A stretch of 64,000 nt of DNA. Source: Mycobacterium sp. AZCC_0083 (GTDB lineage Bacteria > Actinomycetota > Actinomycetes > Mycobacteriales > Mycobacteriaceae). A program made the position numbers and the translations under genes. The notes beneath the pieces are model-generated. The model was not told the DNA's origin. It was given only the letters and a program-made list of their open reading frames with translations, and did not search any database. Positions 16,542 through 25,918 of this stretch are shown here, one piece after another (within the stretch, counting starts at the first letter, position 1; every line of letters begins with the position of its first letter). The DNA is taken from assembly GCF_014202335.1 (NCBI RefSeq), contig NZ_JACHGP010000007.1, positions 62,001 through 126,000 on the forward strand, given 5' to 3'.

Positions 16542-17425
16542 CGCTGCCTCCGCGCTTCCAGCATCGTGCGCTGCTTGGGGTCGAGCACGTCGCGCAGACC
16601 GTCTCCGAACAGGTTGAACGCGAGCACGATCACGAAGATGGCCGCGCCGGGGAACACGGCCATCCACCACGCGAGGGTGACGAAGCCCTGCGAATCGAAG
16701 ATCATGCGGCCCAACGACGGTTGGGGCGGCTGAATGCCCAATCCGAGGAACGACAACGCCGCCTCGGACAGGATGGCGAAGGCCAACGACAGCGACGTTT
16801 GCACGATCAGCGGCGCTGCGATGTTCGGCAGGACGTGGCGGACGAGGACGTACACGTGCCCGGTGCCCATGGTGCGGGACACCGCGACGTAGGGCTCGGT
16901 CCGCACGCTGAGCGTGCTGGCCCTTGCCACCCGCGCGAAGATCGGCGTGTAGACCACGCCGATCGCCAGCATCGTCGTGGTGACGCCTGGACCGAGAATC
17001 GCGACGATCGCCAACGCCAGCAACAGCACTGGAAACGCGAACATCACGTCGACGACGCGCATGAACACCGTGTCGACCCACCCGCCGCGATAGCCGGCGA
17101 CGACCCCGACGGTGACACCGACCACGACGGCGAAGGCCACGCTGACGACGGCAACGCGCATCGACGCCTGGATGGCGACGAGCACGCGGGACAGGACGTC
17201 GCGACCAAGCTCGTCGGTGCCGAACCAGTGTGCGCCACTGGGACTTTGAAGGGCGTTCGGCACGTCGACGTCGTTGATGCCGTACGGCGCGAGCCACTGT
17301 GCCGTGACCGCGATGACGAGCACCACGGCCAGCACCACCGCGCTGACCACGGTGACGGGATTGCCCACCAGGAGCCGCCAGGAGGCGACTCTGCCCTGGG
17401 TGTCCTCGATCGCCTGGTCGGTCAC
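16538..17425 (-). CDS. ABC importer permease, DppC type
   Basis: A 295-residue permease with about six membrane helices and the N-terminal extension and binding-protein-dependent transport domain typical of DppC/OppC. It contains the GTDELGRDVLSRVL segment usual for this group. The start codon overlaps the upstream permease stop by four bases, and its own stop overlaps the ATPase start, so the operon is translationally chained. Confidence 0.92.
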   Translation of the reverse strand: MTDQAIEDTQGRVASWRLLVGNPVTVVSAVVLAVVLVIAVTAQWLAPYGINDVDVPNALQSPSGAHWFGTDELGRDVLSRVLVAIQASMRVAVVSVAFAVVVGVTVGVVAGYRGGWVDTVFMRVVDVMFAFPVLLLALAIVAILGPGVTTTMLAIGVVYTPIFARVARASTLSVRTEPYVAVSRTMGTGHVYVLVRHVLPNIAAPLIVQTSLSLAFAILSEAALSFLGLGIQPPQPSLGRMIFDSQGFVTLAWWMAVFPGAAIFVIVLAFNLFGDGLRDVLDPKQRTMLEARRQR

Positions 17426-18378
17426 GACAGCCTGATCCTCGGGTCGACCACTGCGTAGAGCAGATCCACGATCAGGTTTATGAGCAGGAACAGGACGGCG
17501 ATCAGCAGGACTGCCCCCTGGATCACCGGGTAGTCGCGGGCGGCGACGGCGTTGTAGACCAGGCGGCCCAACCCCGGCCAGGCGAACACCACTTCGACGA
17601 CGATCACGCCGCCGAGAATCGTGGCGAGCTGGATCCCGGTGATGGTGAGGATGGGTACCAGCGCATTGCGGACGGTGTGCCGGAACGTCACCACCCGCGG
17701 CGACAGCCCCTTGGAGCGCGCGGTGCGCACGTAACCCATTGCCGCGACTTCGAGTACTGCGGACCGGATGTAGCGCGTCAGGATCGCGGCGGCCACCAGG
17801 CCGACGGTGAGGCCGGGAAGGACGAGGTGCTGCAACCAGCCGCCTGGATCGCCGAGCAACGGCCGGTATCCCGACGTCGGCAGCCAGCCGAGGGTCGTCG
17901 AGAACAGCGCGATGAGCAGGATGCCCATCCAGAAGTCGGGTACCGAGACGCCGAACTGGCTTGTCACCCGCACGATCCCGTCGCTGATCCTGCCTTCGTG
18001 CAGCGCCGACCAGATGCCGGCCGGCAGCGCGATCAGCAGGGCGACGACGATGCCCGCAACCGCCAGCGAGGCGGTGGCAGGAAGGCGGTCGACGAGAATC
18101 GTCGCCACCGGATCACCGTTGCGGAAGCTGACTCCAAGGTCTCCGGTCAGCGCCGAGCCGACGTAGCCGAAGAACTGACCGATGATCGGGCGATCGAGGC
18201 CGCTGGCCGAACGCAGGGCGTCGTACGCCTCGGGTGTGTAGCGGGTGCCGAGCGCAATGCGAACCGGATCACCTGGCACCAGGTGCACCAGCGCGAACAC
18301 CACAACGAGCACACCGAGCAGGACGATCAGCGAGTACGCCAGCCGGCGGGCAAGAAACCGCACGATCGGGTGAGTCAT
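17422..18378 (-). CDS. ABC importer permease, DppB type
   Basis: A 318-residue permease of the DppB/OppB type. The N-terminal helix (residues about 10-32) is followed by the HLVPGDPVRIALG motif characteristic of DppB proteins, then five further helices and an EAA-like cytoplasmic loop. It pairs with the DppC-type permease at 16538 and overlaps both neighbours by four bases. Confidence 0.92.
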   Translation of the reverse strand: MTHPIVRFLARRLAYSLIVLLGVLVVVFALVHLVPGDPVRIALGTRYTPEAYDALRSASGLDRPIIGQFFGYVGSALTGDLGVSFRNGDPVATILVDRLPATASLAVAGIVVALLIALPAGIWSALHEGRISDGIVRVTSQFGVSVPDFWMGILLIALFSTTLGWLPTSGYRPLLGDPGGWLQHLVLPGLTVGLVAAAILTRYIRSAVLEVAAMGYVRTARSKGLSPRVVTFRHTVRNALVPILTITGIQLATILGGVIVVEVVFAWPGLGRLVYNAVAARDYPVIQGAVLLIAVLFLLINLIVDLLYAVVDPRIRLS

Positions 18379-19916
18379 TGGGCGCCATCCCCCGTCAGGC
18401 TGGCGGTCCGGAATCTGATCGCGCCGTCGCGACGTGCCTCGTAGCCCGACAGATTGGTGGCCCAGGCCTGGATCACGGATGGGTTGTAGAGGTAGATGTA
18501 GCTGACCTGGTCGGCGATGATGGTGGCGGCCTTGGCGTAGTCCTGTTGGCGCGCTTGCCGATTGACCTCCACTCGCCCCGCGTCCAGCAGCCGGTCCACG
18601 TCCGGATTTGAGAACTTCTGGGCGTTGCTCGACCCGTCGGTGTGGTGCTGTGCGTAGTAGAAGTCGTCGGGGTCGATGTTGCCGAGCCAGCCCATCATCA
18701 ACATGTCGAAGTTGCCGGTGTTCTGCTCGTCGAGCCAGGTGGCGAAGTCGACGGTGCGGATGTTGACCGTGATGCCAAGGGGTTTGAGGTTGTCGGCGAT
18801 TACCTGCGCCGCGGTGACCGTCTCCGGGTACTCGGAGGTGACCAGCATGTCCATGTTCTTCGGCGATGCTCCGGCCTCGGCGAGCAGGCGCTTGGCCTCA
18901 GCCTGGCCTTGATCTACGGCGTCCGCGTACTTGTCGTAGGACGTGTACCAGGGGTTGCCCTCGGGGATCGCGAGCTGATTCGCCGCAGCCGTGCCGTAGC
19001 TGGTTGCCTGCACGATGGCCTTGCGATCGATCGCGTACGCGATCGCCTGACGTACCCGCGGGTCCTTCCACGGTTCGCGGGCTTCGTTCAGCGCGAGGTA
19101 CCAGTAGTCGTTGCTCGGCGTCACGGCGAGCTTGATCGAGTCATCGTTCTTGAGTTGTGCGACGCGTTGAGTGGGTATCGAGTCGGTCCAGTCGATCTCG
19201 CCCGCCTGCAGGGCCGACAGCGCCGTTGACGGTTCGGAGATGAACCGGAACGTCACGCCAGGCACCTTCGGGCGACCACCCCAGTAGTTCGGGTTGGCCG
19301 TCAGCGTTATCGAGTCCCCGCTCTTCTGGGATGCGAAGGCGAACGGCCCCGTCCCGACCGGATGGGTGGCGATCTGGCCACTTTCGACGTTCTTGCGCTG
19401 CACGATCGCCATGCCCTTGAATCCGCCGAGGTTGGTCAGCAGGTTCGGGGTGGGCTGCTTGACCCGAATGAGGACGGTGTCCGGGTCGGGCGCACTGACG
19501 TCGGTCACGGCGCTGAACTTGTCGACGTTGGAGAGCTTCTCGTCGATGATGCGCCGGTAGGAGTACACGACGTCATCGGCGGTGAACGGGCTGCCGTCCT
19601 GGAACGTCACACCCTTGCGAAGCTGGAAACTCCAGGTCAGTTGATCGGGTGAGACGCTCCACGATTGAGCGAGTGCGGGCCGCATCTCGAGATTCGCATC
19701 CGGTTCGACCAACGTGTCGAACACGTTCTCGAGCACCTCGAACGAGAAGTAGGCGCTCGTCTTCTGCGGGTCGAGTTGGTCGGGCTCGCCCGCGATGGCG
19801 GCGATCAAGTTGCCCGAGCCCTGTCCGAGGTCGACCCGCTGCGCATGCGAGCAGGAGACCGCGACGAACAGCGCGACCATCGCGGCGATGACGGCCGCTG
19901 GTTGTCGCATTCTCAT
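18375..19916 (-). CDS. ABC importer substrate-binding lipoprotein (family 5)
   Basis: A 513-residue extracellular solute-binding protein family 5 (DppA/OppA fold). The signal peptide ends in a lipobox-like VAVSC with Cys22 as the likely lipid-modified residue; the -3 position is Ala rather than the preferred Leu. The family signature YSYRRIIDEKLS and LRKGVTFQDGSPFTADDV are clear. It is the first gene of a four-gene importer operon and sits downstream of a 20-bp tandem repeat at 19975-20014. The ligand is unknown. Confidence 0.92.
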   Translation of the reverse strand: MRMRQPAAVIAAMVALFVAVSCSHAQRVDLGQGSGNLIAAIAGEPDQLDPQKTSAYFSFEVLENVFDTLVEPDANLEMRPALAQSWSVSPDQLTWSFQLRKGVTFQDGSPFTADDVVYSYRRIIDEKLSNVDKFSAVTDVSAPDPDTVLIRVKQPTPNLLTNLGGFKGMAIVQRKNVESGQIATHPVGTGPFAFASQKSGDSITLTANPNYWGGRPKVPGVTFRFISEPSTALSALQAGEIDWTDSIPTQRVAQLKNDDSIKLAVTPSNDYWYLALNEAREPWKDPRVRQAIAYAIDRKAIVQATSYGTAAANQLAIPEGNPWYTSYDKYADAVDQGQAEAKRLLAEAGASPKNMDMLVTSEYPETVTAAQVIADNLKPLGITVNIRTVDFATWLDEQNTGNFDMLMMGWLGNIDPDDFYYAQHHTDGSSNAQKFSNPDVDRLLDAGRVEVNRQARQQDYAKAATIIADQVSYIYLYNPSVIQAWATNLSGYEARRDGAIRFRTASLTGDGAQ

Positions 19917-19974
19917 CTCTTCCGTGCGGACTCCGAGGTGGGCAGCGCCATGTGTGGCGCCGATGCTGCGCTAC

Positions 19975-20014
19975 CCGTCTTTACCCACTGAGCGCCGTCT
20001 TTACCCACTGAGCG
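19975..20014. repeat. Exact 20-bp tandem duplication upstream of the ABC operon
   Basis: CCGTCTTTACCCACTGAGCG occurs twice with no gap (19975-19994 and 19995-20014). It lies 59 bases upstream of the lipoprotein start, in its presumed promoter region. It could be a double operator or a recent slippage duplication. Confidence 0.6.
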
Positions 20015-20064
20015 GCATCTGCACACCTGCCTCGTGGCGGCGGCCCGTCACGGCGTCGCCGCAG

Positions 20065-22578
20065 TCAGTCGGCGTTGATCGCCGCAACGATGTTGAGGCG
20101 GGCGGCGCGCAGCGCGGGCGGCACCGATCCCAGTAGGCATATCACCAGTGCGCCCACGCTGATGGCGATCATCGCCGGACTCACCCGCCACGCGACGTCG
20201 ATGCTGAGCACGTTCGTCAGGGCGCGGGAGATCAAGTATTGAATCGCGACGCCGATGAGCAGTCCCAAGAGTCCGCCGACGATGCCAATGCCTGCCGCTT
20301 CGGCGAGAATCGCCTTGAGCGTGAAGACGCGGTCGGCGCCCATCGCGCGCAGCACACCTATCTCGCGGCGACGGTCCAGCACCGAGAGCATCAGCGTATT
20401 GAGCAGGGTGACCGCAGATACCACCACGACGATCCACGCGATGATCATGATGACGGCGATCACCTGATCGAGCGCGCTGCTGACGCCAGCCAGCGCCTCG
20501 TCGCCGGAGTAGACGAACGCATCCTTTGACACGGCATCCTTTGACACGGCACGGCGTATCGCCGCCCGCACTGCCTGCGGATCGGCGCCTGGGGCCACGG
20601 TGACCTCGAGGTCACTGGCACCAGGCCGGAGAAACCAGCCCTGCATCGAGTCCAGGCTCATGGCGATCGTGCCGGTGAGCCCTGAGAAGTACGGAACGAG
20701 CTCGAGTACCTCCACACGGTGCGCACCGGTCGGCGTCTGCAAGGTGACCTCGTCTCCGTCCGAGACGCCCATCGCATGACCGAGGTCACGCGACAGCGCG
20801 ACGCCCTCTCCTGCGAGCAGCTTTTTGCGATCCCGCGCCGACATGGATGCGTAGATGTCCCGATGAGAGCCTGGTGCGATGCCGAGCAGCATGACCCGGG
20901 TTTCGCCGACTGTGGCGAACGCCATCTGGTCCGGCACCACTCTCGCGACGCCGGGCACGGCCCGCACCCTGGACTCGGTGTCCGGTGGAAGCAGCGTGGT
21001 CGAGAAGTCGGTGGCCGCCGCTGAACTGACCCACGCATCAGCATGCCCGATCGAAGCGAATGACGCGACGGTCGAGTCGACGGCATTACCGGTCGCTCCG
21101 GTGACGGCGACCGTAGTGACCACGGCCGTCAGCACGGTCATCATGGCGACCCACATCCGTCGCGGTGCACGCTCGATCGTGGCCGCGCCGAGGACGCCTG
21201 CGCTGCCGAACAGCCGAGCCACCCCCGCGGCGCATCGAATGATGGGCCCCGACAAGGCGAAGCAGATCGCGCTAGCGCCGATGAACGCCAAGGCAATTGA
21301 GACGACGGCGATATTGCCCAGGTCAGCGGTCACGATGAGGACTGTCGCGACGAGCAGGATGATGCCTGCGATGCCTCCGACGATCCGAAGCCGACTCGAG
21401 CCTGCCTCCGACGTCGCGACGCCGCACGACGCCAAAGCCTCGACCGGGGTGACGCCGTACACCTGTCGGGCGGCCAGTGCCGAGGCCGTCACGCTCGCAA
21501 TGACGGCCGCAGCGATGGCCGCTGGCACGACATAGGGCGCCAGGACGTATTCGATTCGCGCATCCAACGACTGGACCATCGTCGAGGGCAGCCGACCGAT
21601 CGCGAGACGGCCGATGACGACTCCGAATATCGAGCCGATGGCGCCACCGAGCAAGCCCAGCAGAGCAGCCTCGACCAACATGTCGGCCACGATGGTCCGG
21701 CGCTTGCCGCCGAGTGCCCGCATCGTCGAGATGGCGGGCCTGCGCTGCGCGATGGCGATACTCATCGCGTTGTAGCTCAGGAACGCCGCCACCACCAGGG
21801 AGACAGACGCCGCGAGCAGCGTCATCGCCTGCAGAATCGCGAACGAGCTGCCGGCCTGGGCGGCCCGAAAACTTGGCGTGGCCACGACGGCACGCCCGCC
21901 GATCGCCGTGGTCACCGCGGACCGCACCTGCGCGGGGTCCGCACCCGGTGTAGTGAAGATCAAGATGGAATCGAGTCGACCCTCGCGGCCCGAAATCCGT
22001 TGCGCGAGTGTGAGCGGTGCGATCACGAAGTGCGCGTCGTTCAATCGCCGCGCGGCGGGTCCGTCCACGACCGCAACGGCGGTGACTCGCGTCGATCCGA
22101 CGTCGAACTGCTCACCCTTGGCAAGCCCGAGGCCCGCACCCACGATCACACCGTCGGTCGCACCGGTTACAGGCGAACCCGCGTCGAGCTGATCCTTGAT
22201 CGCCGACTGCAGATCGGAATGCAGTTCGGAAGCGTTCTGACCAAGGCCGAGCACCAGGGCAGGGGTTGAGTCGACAGTTGCCCGTATTCGCACCATCGGC
22301 ACGGCCGCGGCGACGTCCGCGACACCGGTGACCGCGTCGAGCAGCGACTCGTCGAACCCGTCGTCGGTGATGCCGGACACCTCGAGATTCGCGTCACCGC
22401 CGATGCTGGTGGCCAGACGATTGATGGAGCCCGTGATCGAGCCCGATACGCCCAGCACCGCGACGAGCAGTGCGGCAGAGACCGCAACCACGGACACCGT
22501 CGCCACCGCGCGTCCCCAATGTGTCCGCAGTTCGCGGACATTGAGCACCCTCAGTCGGCTGAATACTGCGGGAAGCAT
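20065..22578 (-). CDS. FtsX-like ABC transporter permease
   Basis: An 837-residue permease with two FtsX modules. An N-terminal helix (residues about 20-45) is followed by a large extracytoplasmic MacB-like domain, a group of helices near 250-400, a second extracytoplasmic domain, and a C-terminal set of three helices with the RRREIGVLRAMGA motif diagnostic of the family. This architecture is used by exporters and lipoprotein or signalling ABC systems of the MacB/LolE type. The ATG at 22578 starts 4 bases after the ATPase stop; a further upstream ATG at 22683 would overlap the ATPase gene extensively. It is the third gene of a three-gene operon. Confidence 0.88.
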   Translation of the reverse strand: MLPAVFSRLRVLNVRELRTHWGRAVATVSVVAVSAALLVAVLGVSGSITGSINRLATSIGGDANLEVSGITDDGFDESLLDAVTGVADVAAAVPMVRIRATVDSTPALVLGLGQNASELHSDLQSAIKDQLDAGSPVTGATDGVIVGAGLGLAKGEQFDVGSTRVTAVAVVDGPAARRLNDAHFVIAPLTLAQRISGREGRLDSILIFTTPGADPAQVRSAVTTAIGGRAVVATPSFRAAQAGSSFAILQAMTLLAASVSLVVAAFLSYNAMSIAIAQRRPAISTMRALGGKRRTIVADMLVEAALLGLLGGAIGSIFGVVIGRLAIGRLPSTMVQSLDARIEYVLAPYVVPAAIAAAVIASVTASALAARQVYGVTPVEALASCGVATSEAGSSRLRIVGGIAGIILLVATVLIVTADLGNIAVVSIALAFIGASAICFALSGPIIRCAAGVARLFGSAGVLGAATIERAPRRMWVAMMTVLTAVVTTVAVTGATGNAVDSTVASFASIGHADAWVSSAAATDFSTTLLPPDTESRVRAVPGVARVVPDQMAFATVGETRVMLLGIAPGSHRDIYASMSARDRKKLLAGEGVALSRDLGHAMGVSDGDEVTLQTPTGAHRVEVLELVPYFSGLTGTIAMSLDSMQGWFLRPGASDLEVTVAPGADPQAVRAAIRRAVSKDAVSKDAFVYSGDEALAGVSSALDQVIAVIMIIAWIVVVVSAVTLLNTLMLSVLDRRREIGVLRAMGADRVFTLKAILAEAAGIGIVGGLLGLLIGVAIQYLISRALTNVLSIDVAWRVSPAMIAISVGALVICLLGSVPPALRAARLNIVAAINAD

Positions 22579-22582
22579 TGCG

Positions 22583-23413
22583 CTACAACCGGTGTGCCGC
22601 GTGACGACCGCTCCGCGGCGGACCCAGGTCGGGCAGGTTTCTGTTGTGCAGCGCGACGATGCGGTCTGTCGTCGGCTCGGCATGCAGGTCCGCCGTGTGC
22701 CGACCGGCCCACAGCGGCTGTCGCACTAGCACGTCGGACTTCAGTGCGCCGTCCTGCAGTGTGATCACACGGTCGGTAGCCGCGGCAGCCTGGAGGTTGT
22801 GCGTCACCATCACGACTGCGCGCTCGACGCGGACGTCGTGCGCGACGTCGTTCAGCAGTTCCAGGATGGCCGAGCCGGTCGCCGAATCCAAGTTCCCGGT
22901 CGGTTCGTCGGCCAGAATGAGCAGTGGGTCCATCATCAGCGCGCGCGCCACGGCAACTCGTTGCATCTGCCCGCCGGACAACTCGGCCGGACGATGATTC
23001 GTGCGATTTCCGAGGCCGACGAGCTCGAGTAGCTCGATGGCATCCCGTCTCACGTCGCGTAGCTTCTTTCCGTCCAGCAACATGGGGACCGCAACATTCT
23101 CCCATGCGGTGAGTGTCGGCAAGAGGTTGAAGAACTGGAAGACGAACCCCACCTTCCTGCGGCGGAACGTCGACTGCTGATCGTCGGTCATCCCTGCGAT
23201 GTCGACACCGTCGTACCGGATGGAACCCGAATCGGGCACGTCCAGCGCGCCAAGAAGATGCATCAACGTGCTCTTGCCCGCACCCGACGGACCCACGATC
23301 GACGTGAACTGGCCGCCGTTGATCCGCAGGGTGAGCCCGTCCAGGGCACGGACCGTGTGTCCACCCGCGCGGTACTCCCGCACGACATCGATGAGATCGA
23401 CGGTTAGAGCCAC
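22583..23413 (-). CDS. ABC transporter ATPase (MacB/LolD type)
   Basis: A 276-residue ATPase with Walker A GPSGAGKS (about residue 40), signature LSGGQMQRV (about 147) and Walker B ILADEPTGNLD. This pattern is diagnostic for the LolD/FtsE/MacB branch that partners FtsX-like permeases. The last 50 residues extend beyond the usual domain. The GTG at 23413 is chosen because it lies 1 base past the previous stop (TGATGTG) and matches the domain start; the ATG overlapping that stop leads to a stop after three codons. Confidence 0.92.
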   Translation of the reverse strand: MALTVDLIDVVREYRAGGHTVRALDGLTLRINGGQFTSIVGPSGAGKSTLMHLLGALDVPDSGSIRYDGVDIAGMTDDQQSTFRRRKVGFVFQFFNLLPTLTAWENVAVPMLLDGKKLRDVRRDAIELLELVGLGNRTNHRPAELSGGQMQRVAVARALMMDPLLILADEPTGNLDSATGSAILELLNDVAHDVRVERAVVMVTHNLQAAAATDRVITLQDGALKSDVLVRQPLWAGRHTADLHAEPTTDRIVALHNRNLPDLGPPRSGRHAAHRL

Positions 23414-23414
23414 A

Positions 23415-24281
23415 TCACTTCTCGAGGGCAATTTCCAGACCAGGGAAGGCTCTCTCGGCAAAGCAGTCCCTGACCTTCTGACCGACCTTGCGATTCCCCG
23501 TGAGTGTGCTACTCAGGAGCGACGACACGTGCGCATAGACCGCCTGGTTGTCTGGCGCATCCATGTGCGTGAACGGTGGCGTGCCTGCCAGCGGAACGAG
23601 GGGCAGTCCAAGCACGTCTCGCGCCGCTCTAAAGACGGGCGCATCCAACACCGCAACGAAGTGCTGAATGTCCTCGCGAATTGCCGCCGCACCCACGACG
23701 CGCAAGATCTGCACGTGTACGGCCGCCAGCTTGCGCCGGTAGCGACGCGGTATTGCCGCGGTTGCGCCGTCCCAGCACCGATCGAGGTCGTCAATTCCGT
23801 GGTGCCGCATGATGTCGTCGGCAGCGATGGTGATCGGGGCAATCGGAGACTTGATGACGTCGTCCAGGTCGACGATCGTCTTGAGACCAGCAGGCGAGTT
23901 GCGGATCATGCGCAGCACGCCCGCAGGCACCTTCGACTTCGTATCCATGACGACGAAGAAAACACTGCTCTCGTCGTAGGGGCCGTATTCCGTCTTCATG
24001 GTCACCGAATCGTTGCCCCACGTGTCCTCGAAGACCTCGCGCTCGACCTGGCGGGCGATGTTTGCAAAGGGGTCGGTTCCCTCTATCTGAAAACATGCGA
24101 ACCGGTCGCGAACGAGAAGGGCCTTCGCCCCGAGGAATTCCCGCGTGAGCTCGTTCCGCTCGGCATCTGACAGGTCGTAGGCATACAGCTGCGGTGAGCG
24201 AGTGAGCTGCTTGCCTGCCGGCGGGTCAGATGTCTCGGCGACCGACTTCTGCCGGTACGCGAAACGAGCAGGGTCAGTCAC
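23415..24281 (-). CDS. GNAT-like putative acyltransferase, function unknown
   Basis: A 288-residue protein without a motif I can name firmly. The segment SSVFFVVMDTKSKVPAGVLRMIRNSP followed by GLKTIVDL resembles the central strands of the acyl-CoA N-acyltransferase fold seen in GNAT and autoinducer-synthase proteins, and the C-terminus (FAERAFPGLEIALEK) is helical. The GTG at 24281 (VTDPARFAYR) is chosen because upstream residues look non-coding and a GGAG lies about 10 bases before it. It is the first gene of an operon with the ABC ATPase and FtsX-like permease, so it may make or modify what they export or sense. Confidence 0.6.
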   Translation of the reverse strand: MTDPARFAYRQKSVAETSDPPAGKQLTRSPQLYAYDLSDAERNELTREFLGAKALLVRDRFACFQIEGTDPFANIARQVEREVFEDTWGNDSVTMKTEYGPYDESSVFFVVMDTKSKVPAGVLRMIRNSPAGLKTIVDLDDVIKSPIAPITIAADDIMRHHGIDDLDRCWDGATAAIPRRYRRKLAAVHVQILRVVGAAAIREDIQHFVAVLDAPVFRAARDVLGLPLVPLAGTPPFTHMDAPDNQAVYAHVSSLLSSTLTGNRKVGQKVRDCFAERAFPGLEIALEK

Positions 24282-24493
24282 TGGGGCGGGACTCCACCTT
24301 GAACCAAAGTTGATCGGCGGCCGGATCGCCACCCAAGAAACCACCCAGGTCGGATGGGTTAGTCGCGACCATGCCACCCTGCGCCACCAGACGCAAGCGC
24401 CGACCGATGTGAATAGCCTCTGCATTGCCTTTGTAACAACTGATATTTCGGCAGGTGCGATCATCGTGTCGGCGGTTACAAGGAGGCGGACAG

Positions 24494-25183
24494 GTGGACG
24501 GACTGGTGCCTCGCTTCTCCATCGGAGCGGGCTTTGCCGTGTACCGGGGCGCGACGACGACCGGCCACGTGCACCGGCACGCCGCCTTCCAGATCGCCAT
24601 CGGCATGCAGGGCGAGGTTGCCATCGTGGACGCGTCGGGCATCGAACACCGGGCCGCGGCACTGGTCGTGGCGCCGATGGAGCCGCACTGCCTGCAGGCC
24701 ACCCCTGACGTGCTGACCTACTTCGTCGAGCCACACTGCGTATTCGCCGACCGGTTGCGCGAACGCCACGGAACCGGCATCACCGCGGCCCCCGAACTGC
24801 GCGATCTGCGTGAGGATGACGTCCGCCTTGCGGGCGTTCGACCGTCCAGCCAACTCGACCCACGCCTGGTACAGACGCTGACTGCGTTGAGCGACCGCAG
24901 TGCATCGTTGCCGAGCCTGGCCGCGGACGTCGGGCTCTCACCGCAGCGCCTGCGCGCGCTGGCGCGGGATCAATTGGCCATGCCGCTGGCGCGCTGGCGG
25001 GTATGGACTCGGCTGCGGCGCGCGGCCGAGGCGCTGCAGGCGGGCCAGACGCTGGCCGACGCGGCGAGCACGGCGGGCTTCGCCGATCAGGCGCACCTGA
25101 CCCGCCAGATGCGGGAGATGATGGGGCTCACCCCTGCCGTGGTGCTACCGCTTCTGCGCGGTCAGTCCTTGCGCGCAACGTAG
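24494..25183 (+). CDS. AraC-family transcriptional regulator
   Basis: A 229-residue regulator with a cupin-like N-terminal sensing domain (HxHxxFQIAIGMQG pattern near residue 25) and a C-terminal AraC helix-turn-helix pair (AADVGLSPQRLRALARDQLAMPLARWRVW and ADAASTAGFADQAHLTRQM). The GTG at 24494 has AAGGAGG 7 bases upstream, a near-perfect ribosome-binding site. It diverges from the GNAT-like/ABC operon and may control it. The last 22 bases overlap the convergent methyltransferase gene. Confidence 0.85.
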   Translation: MDGLVPRFSIGAGFAVYRGATTTGHVHRHAAFQIAIGMQGEVAIVDASGIEHRAAALVVAPMEPHCLQATPDVLTYFVEPHCVFADRLRERHGTGITAAPELRDLREDDVRLAGVRPSSQLDPRLVQTLTALSDRSASLPSLAADVGLSPQRLRALARDQLAMPLARWRVWTRLRRAAEALQAGQTLADAASTAGFADQAHLTRQMREMMGLTPAVVLPLLRGQSLRAT

Positions 25184-25812
25184 ACCGAGATCGAGCCGCT
25201 GACCGTGGACACCACCTCGACCTCGCGCACGTCGCGAAACCCGGCATCGGACATCAGGCCAGGAAGGGCACCGTCGGCGTTGGGCTGGGTGTCCTCCTTG
25301 CCGTCGGCGAGCTGCACGATGCGAAAGGCCTGGCGCATCAAAGTCGTTCGCTGCAAGCCGTAGTCGGCGATCACCAGCCTTCCGCCGGGCTTCAGCACCG
25401 CGAACATCGACGCGAGCACTGCCTTCTTCATCGGCAGCGGGCATTGATGGAGCACCAGGCTGGACACGACGGTGTCCACGGAGCTCGCTCCGAGCGAATC
25501 CACCAAGGCGTCACCCATGCCGACGCGCCATTCCACCCCCGCATCGGCGGCGGCCTTGCGCCGTGCCACGGCAAGCACCTCGGGGTCCGGGTCCACGCCG
25601 ACGATCCGAGCGCCTGGCTCCACTCGACTCAACAACAACGCCAGTGATCCAGTGCCGCAACCGATGTCGGCGATCACGTCGCCGGGCTGCGGTGCCACGT
25701 ACATGGCGGCCAGCGCACGCCACAGTCGCTCACGGGTCAGCGCAACGACGAAATCGAAGAACCTTGCTGGTGCGACCCGGCCGAGCGCCGGAGTGAACGA
25801 TTGCGTGCTCAT
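25162..25812 (-). CDS. Class I SAM-dependent methyltransferase
   Basis: A 216-residue methyltransferase with the SAM-binding loop ADIGCGTGSLALLLS (motif I, about residue 46), the acidic VGVDPDPEVL (motif II) and the LKPGGRLVIADYG segment (about residue 133) typical of UbiE/Methyltransf_11 proteins. The ATG at 25812 begins right before the domain. It is divergent from a TetR gene across a 30-bp inverted repeat, so it is a likely target of that repressor. The methyl acceptor is unknown. Confidence 0.87.
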   Translation of the reverse strand: MSTQSFTPALGRVAPARFFDFVVALTRERLWRALAAMYVAPQPGDVIADIGCGTGSLALLLSRVEPGARIVGVDPDPEVLAVARRKAAADAGVEWRVGMGDALVDSLGASSVDTVVSSLVLHQCPLPMKKAVLASMFAVLKPGGRLVIADYGLQRTTLMRQAFRIVQLADGKEDTQPNADGALPGLMSDAGFRDVREVEVVSTVSGSISVYVARKD

Positions 25813-25867
25813 CTCCGTAGTCTCGCCCGCTCGACGTGATGCGGTCTTGAACGAATCGCTTGTCGCA

Positions 25868-25897
25868 TCACAAACAGGCAGGCTTGCCTGTTTGTGA
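25868..25897. promoter_or_regulatory. Inverted repeat with 13-bp arms, probable TetR operator
   Basis: TCACAAACAGGCA (25868-25880) and its exact complement TGCCTGTTTGTGA (25885-25897) flank GGCT. The site lies between the divergent methyltransferase (25812) and TetR (25919) genes, as expected for an autoregulated TetR operator controlling both. Confidence 0.75.
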
Positions 25898-25918
25898 AAA
25901 TCGCAGTACTTTCGTGGC

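Noticed and set aside
16542..17297. Upstream extension of the fused ATPase gene
   Set aside because: The extra frame lies inside the DppC-type permease and reads as Arg/His-rich; the real start is the ATG overlapping the permease stop.
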